Assembly (NCBI GenBank): GCA_046537875.1
Contig: JBKHJZ010000160.1
Location: 1 to 7,304, forward strand
Source: JBKHJZ01 sp046537875
GTDB lineage: Bacteria; Actinomycetota; Acidimicrobiia; Acidimicrobiales; VFJN01
DNA length: 7,304 nt
Direction of reading: 5' to 3'
Shown: piece after piece, positions 1 through 5,312 of the stretch
How the letters are laid out: every line of letters starts with the position of its first letter
Numbering within the stretch: the first letter of the stretch is position 1
Notes under the pieces: generated by a model
The model's input: only the letters and a program-made list of their open reading frames with translations
What the model was told of the DNA's origin: nothing
Databases searched by the model: none
Program-made: the position numbers and the translations under genes

Positions 1-8
1 TCTGCCAT
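1..8 (-). CDS. Probable start of a leftward gene, only the first codons visible
   Basis: Reading leftward, an ATG lies at 8-6 and is followed by GCA, so the product would begin Met-Ala before the window ends. The support is upstream: a strong Shine-Dalgarno GGGAGGAG (complement of 19-26) sits 10 nt before the ATG, and a TAGGGT box (complement of 46-51) lies about 30 nt further up. This matches the arrangement in front of the 79-aa gene at 3283. Too little coding sequence is present to say anything about function. The call rests only on the initiation signals and the absence of another gene in 9-125. Confidence 0.4.
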
Positions 9-18
9 GTCGCTCGGG

Positions 19-26
19 CTCCTCCC
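19..26 (-). promoter_or_regulatory. Shine-Dalgarno of the gene entering at the left edge
   Basis: The complement reads GGGAGGAG, an almost complete match to the anti-Shine-Dalgarno, 10 nt before the ATG at 8-6. It is the main reason for believing a gene starts there. Confidence 0.45.
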
Positions 27-45
27 ATCAGTGACCGGTGGTGGC

Positions 46-51
46 ACCCTA
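46..51 (-). promoter_or_regulatory. Candidate -10 box (TAGGGT) in the 9-125 gap
   Basis: The complement of 46-51 is TAGGGT, fitting the actinobacterial TANNNT -10 consensus. Initiation about 7 nt downstream would give a leader of about 30 nt carrying the GGGAGGAG ribosome site. I see no good -35 element 15-19 nt upstream. The rest of the 9-125 gap, downstream of the membrane-protein stop, shows no convincing terminator hairpin and no ORF I would defend. Confidence 0.35.
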
Positions 52-125
52 GTGCGCCGTCCTCCAGGTGGTGCACGGCGATCAGCGCACGGGGAACACC
101 GGCCGCGCGGGCGCCACCACGTCGC

Positions 126-605
126 CTAGGCCGGGGGGTCGCGTGGTGGGAACCGGCCATGGCGTGCGGCCCACAGCGCCATCAGCCCCACCGCCGACGT
201 CGGTGCCAGCACACCGAAGGCCAGCGCCGTGTAGGGGCGAGCGGCGGCGGCCGCCACCGCCACCGTGACCTGGACGGCCAGCACGGTCCGGAGGGTGCGG
301 GCGACCGGGGCGGGCGCCGCGCCCTCGCTCAGGAAGAACATGCCGCCGAGGCTCACGGCGTCGTGTCGGCTCCGCCCGATGGCCACCGCGTACGCCCACG
401 CGAACGCCGCGCACCCCAGGGCGAACAGCAGGAGCGCGACCGGCACCGCCACCGGTGCGAACGTGCCCGGCCACACGGCGGCGAGCAGCGACACCACGCC
501 GAACAGCACCGTCGAGCCCACCGCCACGCGCAGGATCACCCTGCCCGCCTCGGGTGCGGCGGCCTCCCGATTCACGCGGGCCCGCGGCTGGTCGACCCCG
601 CTCAC
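126..605 (-). CDS. Four-helix integral membrane protein of unknown function
   Basis: This 159-aa protein has a polar N-terminus (residues 1-22) and then four hydrophobic segments at about 23-45, 50-76, 103-121 and 125-146. The loop between helices 2 and 3 contains GGMFFLSEGAAP. The protein ends with a basic, proline-rich tail (ARHGRFPPR). That loop and tail resemble, from memory, a conserved but uncharacterised actinobacterial membrane family. I see no catalytic motif. The GTG at 605 begins 7 nt after the pimB stop, with no strong Shine-Dalgarno, so translation is probably coupled to pimB. It is the last gene of the leftward cluster and ends at a TAG at 126-128. A link to envelope lipid glycosylation is an inference from position only. 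Confidence 0.8.
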   Translation of the reverse strand: MSGVDQPRARVNREAAAPEAGRVILRVAVGSTVLFGVVSLLAAVWPGTFAPVAVPVALLLFALGCAAFAWAYAVAIGRSRHDAVSLGGMFFLSEGAAPAPVARTLRTVLAVQVTVAVAAAAARPYTALAFGVLAPTSAVGLMALWAARHGRFPPRDPPA

Positions 606-612
606 CGCCCGA

Positions 613-1731
613 TCACCGCCGCACCAGCACGTCGGCCAGCCGTGCGGCCAGCGTGTCGTAGCCGAACTCGCTCACCGCCCGGGCCCGCGCCGCCGCACCC
701 ATCGCCTCGCGCCGCCCGGCGTCGTCGAGCAGGCTCCGCAGCGCGGCGGTCACGGTCGCGACATCGCCCGGGCGGCGGACGACGATGCCGGTGTCGCCGT
801 CGGCGACCGCCTCGGCTGCACCCCCGCTGTCGCCGGCCACCGCCGCCACCCCGCAGGCCGCGGCCTCGAGGAACACGATCCCGAAGCCCTCCTGCTCCAG
901 ACCCGCCCACCGGTTCCGGCACAGCATGGCGAACAGGTCCGCGCACCCGTAGACGTCGGGGAGGTCGCCGTCCGGGATGCGGCCGAGCAGCCGCACCGGC
1001 GCCCCCGTCCGGCGCACCAGGCGCTCGAGGCGGGAGCGATCGCGGCCGGTGCCGCCGATCGCCACCACCAGATCGGGATGCGAGGGGGCCAAGCGGGCCG
1101 CAGCGCCGATCAGCACGTCCATCCCCTTCCGGGGCACCAGCCGGCTGACGCTCAGAACGATGCGGGCGTCGGGCGGCAGCCCCAGCCGGGCACGCGCCTT
1201 GGCGCGGCCCTCGTCGTCGAGCGGCCGGAAGCGAGCGGTGTCGACGCCCGGCGGCACGATCGTCACCGGCAGCGCCCGGCGGGCGGTCCGCTCGGCCTCG
1301 GCCGCGGGATAGCCACCGGCGGCGACGACGGCCCCCGCCCTGCGGAGCGACCTGGCGAGGAGCTGGCGGGTCCCCGGCAGCCGGCCCGGCACGGTCACCT
1401 CGGCCCCGTGCAGCACCAGGGCGTAGGGCCGGGCCAGGTGTGGGCCGAGCAACCCCACCGGCAGGGCCGGGTCGAGGACGACCATGTCTGCACCCACCTC
1501 GGCGGCCAGCGCATCGACGCGCCGGCGGAGCCGGGGCGTGGGGAGGAGCGTGCGCTCGCGGGTGCGCACCACGCGGAACGGCTGGGAGGCGTCCCAGGCC
1601 GGCGCGTCGTCGTGCGGGGTCGTGAGGACGGTGACCTCTCGCGGATCCAGGCGACGCCACAGCTCCCAGAGGTACGACTGGATGCCGCCCACCTTGGGCG
1701 GGAAGTCGTTGGTGACGAGCAGGTGCGGCAC
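613..1731 (-). CDS. pimB: GT-B glycosyltransferase family 4, PimB-type phosphatidylinositol mannoside mannosyltransferase
   Basis: The 372-aa length fits a complete two-Rossmann GT-B enzyme. Residues 8-23 (NDFPPKVGGIQSYLWE) form the N-terminal glycine loop, and HGAEVTVPG starting at H108 holds the acceptor-site histidine. VSRLVPRKG supplies R197 and K202 for sugar-nucleotide phosphates. EGFGIVFLE gives the E-x7-E motif (E281, E289). The stretch CADLFAMLCRNRW plus GDSGGAAEAV is typical of the PimB (Rv2188c) branch. PimB adds the second mannose from GDP-mannose to PIM1 on the cytoplasmic face of the membrane; this role is known for mycobacteria and corynebacteria and is inferred here. The start is GTG at 1731, 9 nt after a GGGAG. 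The queG stop lies 21 nt upstream, so the two are probably co-transcribed. A related GT4 enzyme with another lipid acceptor cannot be excluded. Confidence 0.9.
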   Translation of the reverse strand: MPHLLVTNDFPPKVGGIQSYLWELWRRLDPREVTVLTTPHDDAPAWDASQPFRVVRTRERTLLPTPRLRRRVDALAAEVGADMVVLDPALPVGLLGPHLARPYALVLHGAEVTVPGRLPGTRQLLARSLRRAGAVVAAGGYPAAEAERTARRALPVTIVPPGVDTARFRPLDDEGRAKARARLGLPPDARIVLSVSRLVPRKGMDVLIGAAARLAPSHPDLVVAIGGTGRDRSRLERLVRRTGAPVRLLGRIPDGDLPDVYGCADLFAMLCRNRWAGLEQEGFGIVFLEAAACGVAAVAGDSGGAAEAVADGDTGIVVRRPGDVATVTAALRSLLDDAGRREAMGAAARARAVSEFGYDTLAARLADVLVRR

Positions 1732-1740
1732 GGTGGCGAG

Positions 1741-1745
1741 CTCCC
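1741..1745 (-). promoter_or_regulatory. Ribosome binding site of pimB
   Basis: The complement reads GGGAG, 9 nt before the GTG at 1731 and inside the 21-nt gap after the queG stop. It supports the GTG as the pimB start, which also agrees with the usual N-terminus of the family (strand followed by NDFPPKVGG). Confidence 0.5.
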
Positions 1746-1752
1746 GGCTGCG

Positions 1753-2985
1753 CTAGCGGACGGAGAGGTGCACGGGCCGGGGAGCCGGACGCACCGGATC
1801 GGGTCGCCGCGGCCGCACCGCGGCGTGCAGCTCCTCGCGCACGAACGGGTCGGGATCCCCGGCCACGGCGCCCAGCAGGTCGTCGCGGCCGAGCCGCCGC
1901 GCGGCCCAGACGGCGTGGCCGCGCACCAGCGGGTCGTCGTGGCGCAGCGCCCGGCGCACGGCACCCACGGCCCCGGCGCTGTCCGGTGCCGCGGTGTTGC
2001 CGAGCACCACCAGCGCGTTGCGCCGCAGGTAGCGGGCCTGCCGCCGGGGCACGTACCAGCGGCCGTGGCGCGCCATGAGATCCTCGTCGCTCCGGTCGAG
2101 CAGGTCGACGATGTCGACGACCACCTGCGCATCGCCCGCGGCCGCCGGGGGGTCGGGCCCGGCACGCTCGGCCCGCAGGTTGACCGGGCACGACGTCTGG
2201 CAGTCGTCACAGCCGTAGAGCCGGTCGCCCAGTGCCTCCCGGTGCTCGCGGGGGAACGACCCCTCCACCTGGAGCAGCCATGCCAGGCAGCGCCGGGCGT
2301 CGACCACCCCGGGCGCCACGATCGCACCGGTCGGGCAGCTCCCGATGCACCGGGTGCAGCCACCGCAGCCGTCGGCCACCCGGCGGCCGGTGGGGTCGAG
2401 GGGTGCGTCGGTGACCACCGACCCGAGCACGAACCAGCTGCCCTCCCCGGGGACGAGCAGGTTCGCGTTCTTGCCGTACCAGCCGATGCCGGCCCGGTAC
2501 GCCGCCTCGCGGTCGACCAGCGCGTTGTCGTCGGCCAGCACGCGGGCACGCCAGCCGTCGGCCCTCAGGCGCTCGGCCACGGCCCCGAGCGCGTCCCGCA
2601 GGGCCGCGTAGTGGTCCTGCCAGGCGTAGCGTGCCACCCGCCCGGCGGGGCGCCCGCCCGCGACCTCGGGTCCGGCCTCGGGCCCGACCGGAGGACCCGG
2701 GCCGGCCTCTGGACCGGCCGTCCGACGGTACGACCGTGCCCCCACCACCAGCGACCTGGCATCGGGCAGCGCCCGGCCGGGATCGGTGGACCGTTCGGGA
2801 CGGCGATACGTGAAGGCCATGCTGTCGCTCAGGCCGGCGGTGCGACGCCGCTCGAGATGGGCCCGGGTGGTGGCGAAGGGCTCGGCGCTGGTGACCCCGA
2901 CCGCATCGAGGCCGGCCTCCCGGCCCACTGCGGCCAGCTCGGCGCCATCGGGCACGTCACGGCTCCTGACGGCGGCGAGGGGCAT
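1753..2985 (-). CDS. queG: Epoxyqueuosine reductase QueG
   Basis: This 410-aa cobalamin-dependent iron-sulfur enzyme makes the last step of tRNA queuosine synthesis, reducing epoxyqueuosine to queuosine at the wobble base. Residues 151-166 align without gaps to the family's VDTGPVLER...RAG motif, making D152 the likely catalytic acid; GIGWYGKN follows. All eight cluster cysteines are present: C207, C210, C213 and C217-Pro, then C233, then C259, C262 and C266-Pro (GCDDCQTSCP). Residues 318-390 form the C-terminal HEAT-like repeats. Oddities are a Gly/Pro/Glu-rich insertion at about 88-113 and a Pro/Arg-rich tail. The frame is open upstream to 3318, but ATG 2985 gives the family N-terminus (ELAAVGREAGLDAVGV) and upstream codons would overlap the 79-aa gene. 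There is no clear Shine-Dalgarno. No other queuosine gene is in the window. Confidence 0.93.
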   Translation of the reverse strand: MPLAAVRSRDVPDGAELAAVGREAGLDAVGVTSAEPFATTRAHLERRRTAGLSDSMAFTYRRPERSTDPGRALPDARSLVVGARSYRRTAGPEAGPGPPVGPEAGPEVAGGRPAGRVARYAWQDHYAALRDALGAVAERLRADGWRARVLADDNALVDREAAYRAGIGWYGKNANLLVPGEGSWFVLGSVVTDAPLDPTGRRVADGCGGCTRCIGSCPTGAIVAPGVVDARRCLAWLLQVEGSFPREHREALGDRLYGCDDCQTSCPVNLRAERAGPDPPAAAGDAQVVVDIVDLLDRSDEDLMARHGRWYVPRRQARYLRRNALVVLGNTAAPDSAGAVGAVRRALRHDDPLVRGHAVWAARRLGRDDLLGAVAGDPDPFVREELHAAVRPRRPDPVRPAPRPVHLSVR

Positions 2986-2991
2986 GGGCCC

Positions 2992-3020
2992 ATCGTGCCG
3001 GGCACCCCGACGGCGGACAA
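2992..3020 (-). promoter_or_regulatory. Weak candidate promoter in front of queG
   Basis: On the minus strand TTGTCC (complement of 3015-3020) and CACGAT (complement of 2992-2997) are 17 nt apart, and CACGAT is 6 nt before the queG ATG. The -35 half is good. The -10 half keeps only the A and final T of TANNNT. With no Shine-Dalgarno visible, a leaderless queG transcript is possible, but read-through from the 79-aa gene is just as likely. Confidence 0.25.
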
Positions 3021-3043
3021 CCCCACGGCCATCCGCCGGCCGG

Positions 3044-3283
3044 TCACCCCGTGCGGCGGACGTGGCGCAGCTCGGGCAGGAGGCCGGCGCCCGAGAGCAG
3101 TCGGATGGCGCGTTCCTCGGCCACGTCGACCACCACGGCCTCGCCGGGCTCGCGGGAGCAGATGAAGGTGACCACGCAGTCGTCGCAGGCCTCGGTCCCC
3201 TGCATGACGCACTCGTCGCAGTCGATGTGCAGGGTCTTGCGCGCTGGCTCGTCGGCGGGCTCGCGAGCATGCGGACCGGGCAT
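3044..3283 (-). CDS. Small cysteine-rich protein, putative metal-binding, unknown function
   Basis: This 79-aa protein has a disordered, charged first 16 residues, then IDCDECVMQGTEACDDCVV with C22, C25, C33 and C36 (CxxC-x7-CxxC) and a further C42. The spacing suggests a zinc site or, less likely, an iron-sulfur site. The C-terminal half (48-75) looks like one strand and a helix. It has the best initiation signal in the window: GGAGGAG 6 nt before ATG 3283, plus a TAGGGT box about 37 nt before the start codon. The protein is clearly genuine because signal, motif and frame agree. It ends 58 nt before queG and is likely its operon partner. I recognise the CDDCVV pattern only as belonging to conserved actinobacterial hypothetical proteins, so I give no function. 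Confidence 0.8.
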   Translation of the reverse strand: MPGPHAREPADEPARKTLHIDCDECVMQGTEACDDCVVTFICSREPGEAVVVDVAEERAIRLLSGAGLLPELRHVRRTG

Positions 3284-3289
3284 GGGGCT

Positions 3290-3296
3290 CTCCTCC
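3290..3296 (-). promoter_or_regulatory. Strong Shine-Dalgarno of the 79-aa gene
   Basis: The complement reads GGAGGAG, 6 nt before ATG 3283. It fixes the start and is much stronger than any site in front of queG or the membrane gene. Confidence 0.75.
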
Positions 3297-3320
3297 GGTG
3301 TCGGGGTCCACCTGCCACCG

Positions 3321-3347
3321 ACCCTACGGCCGGGGTACGACAGGCAA
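3321..3347 (-). promoter_or_regulatory. Promoter of the leftward 79-aa gene/queG/pimB cluster
   Basis: TAGGGT (complement of 3321-3326) is a good TANNNT -10 box. TTGCCT (complement of 3342-3347) can serve as -35, although the 15-nt spacer is short. A start about 7 nt downstream would give a leader of about 30 nt containing the GGAGGAG site. The same TAGGGT plus 30-nt leader plus Shine-Dalgarno layout is seen at the left edge of the window. Confidence 0.45.
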
Positions 3348-3350
3348 CCG

Positions 3351-3378
3351 CCGCACGTCCCGGGAACGGGGCGCGCGG
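3351..3378 (-). terminator. Possible hairpin after the NYN gene
   Basis: On the minus strand two arms of 10 nt (3369-3378 and 3351-3360) can pair with one G-U and one mismatch around an 8-nt loop. The hairpin lies 17 nt after the NYN stop and just before the promoter of the next cluster, the right place for a terminator. There is no U-tract, and hairpins are cheap in DNA this GC-rich, so the call is weak. Confidence 0.25.
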
Positions 3379-3395
3379 CCGCCCGGCGGTGCGGG

Positions 3396-4931
3396 TCAGC
3401 TGCCGGTGCGGCGGGCCACCGCCAGCAGCTGTCGGGCGTGGATCACGTTGGCACCCTGGCGCCGGGCACCCGTCCGCACCCGCTTGTCGCTGGAGGCCAC
3501 CACCACCGGCTGCGCGGCCGGCAGCTGCGCCACGAGGTCGATCACCACGTCGTCGGCCTCGACACCGGGCGGCGAAAAGCGGACGTGCACCAGCTGGCGG
3601 ACGGCGGCCGGGATCGACACCGGCCCCACGTCCGCACCGTCGAACACGACGTCGATCGGCGTCGCGCTGCGCGCCGCGACCTCGGACAGGACCCTCACCA
3701 GCCGGTCACGCTGGCCGGCGACCGGAAGGTCGGGCCACCCCGCCATCGAGACGTTGTAGCCGTCCACCACCACCCGCGCACCGGGGGTGCGCAGCAGGTG
3801 ATCGGCGGCCTCGGGGGAGTCGTCGAACACCCCACCCGGCAGGGTCAGGGGTCGCCGGACGTCAGGCGCCGGCTCGGACGCGTCCGTCCCCGCCGCGCCG
3901 TCCGCCGGCGTGGGGTCCCCGTCCGACAGCTCGTCCGCGCCTGCCCGGCGATGCGAGGCCGCCGTGCCCGGCCCCGATTCCCCGGTGCCGGCGCCGGCGC
4001 GGCCCCCGGAGCCCGCCGGACGCCGGTCGGTCGCCTGTCCCCCCTCGGGCGAGGCGGCGCCGAGCAGCCGGGACAGGCCGGTCAGGCCCCGGGCGAGCGC
4101 CGACGCCCCCTCGGCCGCCGCCTCCACCTCGGCCGCGAGCCGCGCCGCGTCGACGCCGGGCACGGCCCCCGTACCGGCCCGAGGCGGCGACCCGTCGTCC
4201 CGCACGGTCGCAGCCGGGGCTGCTCCCTCCTCCCGCGACCCCGGCGAGGGCCCGCCGGCGGCCGGGCCCGTGGGGCCGGCCTGGTCGGCGGGGCGCGCGG
4301 CGGCGGCCTCCAGCGCGCGCAGGCGGGCCTTGGTCTCGTTCAGCTCGGTCGCACGCCGCACGAGCTGGGCCTCCACGTCCTTCAGAGCCCGCACCGCCTC
4401 CGCGCGTGCCGCGTCCACCTCGGCGAGCGTCGCCTCGAGCTCGCGCACCCGGGCCTGCGCCGCGGCGCGGCGCCGCTGCTCCTCGGCGAGGCTGGCGCCG
4501 AGGCGCTCGACCTCGGCCTTCCGCTCGGCCGCCCGCTCCTCGGCGCGTCGGGCGGCCTGCTGGACGGCCTCCAGCCGCTTGGCCGCCGTGCGCTCGGCCC
4601 GCGCCTCCCGCGCCGCCTGCCGGGCTGCGCGGTCCTCGTCCTCGAGCCGCGCCAGCTCCTGTCGCCAGCCCTCCGGACGCGTCAGCCAGAGCCACCCGGG
4701 CCGGCCCACCGCCTGCTCGTCCACGGCGTCGGCCACCCGGACCCGGAACTCCCCGTCGGCGTCGACCACGCGGGCGACGGCTTCCAGGGCTGTCGACGAC
4801 AGCTTGGTGAAGTTGACGTAGGGAGCCAGACCTGGCGGGGCCGGCACAGGCGGCGTGGCCGACGCTCCGTCCTTGGCGACGGACAGAGCCGCCTCGACGG
4901 CGGGACGGATGATGCCCGCGGGGTCGCTCAG
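3396..4931 (-). CDS. Coiled-coil protein with C-terminal NYN (YacP/PIN-like) predicted ribonuclease domain
   Basis: About 511 residues are predicted. A globular N-terminus (1-88: IIRPAVEAAL, then LAPYVNFTKL) precedes a long charged coiled coil (about 90-211). A low-complexity Ala/Gly/Pro linker follows (about 212-380, with a helical patch near 262-293), then the NYN domain (about 385-507). That domain shows VVVDGYNVS (D390, N393), VVFDGAD (D431), EADDVVID (D460, D461) and SSDKRV (D482). These acidic residues form the metal site of PIN-fold nucleases, so single-stranded RNA cleavage is likely but inferred. The start is unusual: no ATG, GTG or TTG fits. Upstream TTG 5048 and GTG 5039 would overlap the previous gene by more than 110 nt, and the next GTG would remove the conserved N-terminus. 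CTG 4931 gives a CTGA overlap with the preceding stop, 4 nt after GGAGG. Confidence 0.85.
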   Translation of the reverse strand: MSDPAGIIRPAVEAALSVAKDGASATPPVPAPPGLAPYVNFTKLSSTALEAVARVVDADGEFRVRVADAVDEQAVGRPGWLWLTRPEGWRQELARLEDEDRAARQAAREARAERTAAKRLEAVQQAARRAEERAAERKAEVERLGASLAEEQRRRAAAQARVRELEATLAEVDAARAEAVRALKDVEAQLVRRATELNETKARLRALEAAAARPADQAGPTGPAAGGPSPGSREEGAAPAATVRDDGSPPRAGTGAVPGVDAARLAAEVEAAAEGASALARGLTGLSRLLGAASPEGGQATDRRPAGSGGRAGAGTGESGPGTAASHRRAGADELSDGDPTPADGAAGTDASEPAPDVRRPLTLPGGVFDDSPEAADHLLRTPGARVVVDGYNVSMAGWPDLPVAGQRDRLVRVLSEVAARSATPIDVVFDGADVGPVSIPAAVRQLVHVRFSPPGVEADDVVIDLVAQLPAAQPVVVASSDKRVRTGARRQGANVIHARQLLAVARRTGS

Positions 4932-5203
4932 CTCGCCTCCGGTGCGTCGACCGGTGCGCGGGTGCCCGCGGACGTGTCGACCGCCGCATGGGAGCCCTCC
5001 GGGGCGGCGACCACCTCGACGGCTCGGCCGCTGCCGCACCAGCGGCAACTCACCTCCTCGACCCGCTCGTCGAGCACCTCCTCGTCCTCGATCCGGAGCT
5101 CACCGCCCACCGTGTAGTGGTGGAAGGCCCGGGTGCGCCGGGAGGCGACCACGTCGAACCGGGTGAGGTTGCCGCACGCGGCGCAGCGGTAGCGGGCTGA
5201 CAC
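4928..5203 (-). CDS. Small two-CxxC zinc-ribbon protein
   Basis: The product is 91 aa. YRCAACGNLTRFDV carries C7 and C10, and VSCRWCGSG carries C53 and C56, giving two CxxC knuckles 42 residues apart, as in a zinc ribbon. Between them lies RRTRAFHHYTVGGELRIEDEEVLDERVEE. Residues 65-91 are an Ala/Pro-rich tail and probably disordered. The frame is open far upstream, but GTG 5203 starts directly before the first knuckle and no Shine-Dalgarno is present. A TAGGCT box exactly 7 nt upstream suggests a leaderless message. The gene overlaps the NYN gene at CTGA, so the two are almost certainly co-translated, and the ribbon may be a nucleic-acid-binding partner of the nuclease. That partnership is an inference; the family is uncharacterised as far as I know. 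Confidence 0.8.
   Translation of the reverse strand: MSARYRCAACGNLTRFDVVASRRTRAFHHYTVGGELRIEDEEVLDERVEEVSCRWCGSGRAVEVVAAPEGSHAAVDTSAGTRAPVDAPEAS
4936..4940 (-). promoter_or_regulatory. Ribosome binding site deciding the CTG start of the NYN gene
   Basis: The complement is GGAGG, inside the last codons of the zinc-ribbon gene and 4 nt before the CTG at 4931-4929. It is the only good Shine-Dalgarno near the expected N-terminus, and the CTG shares its last two bases with the preceding TGA stop. Confidence 0.45.
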
Positions 5204-5210
5204 GGCTCGG

Positions 5211-5216
5211 AGCCTA
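5211..5216 (-). promoter_or_regulatory. -10 box of a leaderless promoter for the zinc-ribbon/NYN pair
   Basis: The complement is TAGGCT (TANNNT), with exactly 7 nt between it and the GTG at 5203. Transcription would start on or next to the G of the start codon. No Shine-Dalgarno is present, consistent with leaderless translation. The -35 region (about 5234-5240) has no good match. Confidence 0.5.
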
Positions 5217-5276
5217 CCGATCCCCCGCCACCACCTGCCGACCTGGCGACGGGGCCGGCGTCCCGCCGGTGGCTCC

Positions 5277-5305
5277 TTGTCATACGAACGCACGTTCGTT
5301 ACGGT
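5277..5305 (+). promoter_or_regulatory. Core promoter of the exonuclease/GIY-YIG gene, leaderless
   Basis: TTGTCA (5277-5282) matches TTGACA at five of six bases. TACGGT (5300-5305) matches TANNNT. They are separated by 17 nt, the ideal distance. Seven nt then separate the -10 box from GTG 5313, so the message would begin at the start codon. The TTG at 5277 could be misread as an initiation codon because the frame is open to it, but no ribosome site precedes it. Confidence 0.65.
5284..5299 (+). promoter_or_regulatory. LexA (SOS) operator lying within the promoter spacer
   Basis: The palindrome ACGAACG-CA-CGTTCGT has perfect 7-nt arms and contains CGAAC-N4-GTTCG, the core of the actinobacterial and Gram-positive LexA box. 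It occupies 16 of the 17 spacer bases between -35 and -10, so a bound LexA dimer would exclude RNA polymerase. The downstream gene encodes a UvrC/Cho-like nuclease, a sensible SOS target. The minus-strand start at 5203 is about 80 nt away and need not be affected. Confidence 0.7.
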
Positions 5306-5312
5306 CGCCGCC

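Noticed and set aside
67..118. Complementary segments 67-74 and 111-118 as a terminator after the membrane gene
   Set aside because: The loop is over 30 nt, the stem has a wobble pair and there is no U-tract.
265..3165. Plus-strand open frame of 966 codons opposite pimB and queG
   Set aside because: It is Arg/Pro/Gly/His-rich with no domain, lies exactly antisense to two recognised enzymes, and long antisense frames are expected at this GC content.
2829..3311. Minus-strand frame overlapping the 79-aa gene and the queG start
   Set aside because: Its sequence is Arg/Pro/Ser-rich and without motifs, while the other two frames carry the cysteine motif and the QueG N-terminus.
3351..3378. Hairpin as a confident intrinsic terminator
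   Set aside because: It has no U-tract, a mismatch and a wobble in the stem, and random hairpins are frequent here. It is kept only as a weak feature.
3051..5117. Plus-strand open frame of 688 codons opposite the NYN gene
   Set aside because: It is low-complexity and antisense to a gene with clear NYN and coiled-coil motifs, with no start signal.
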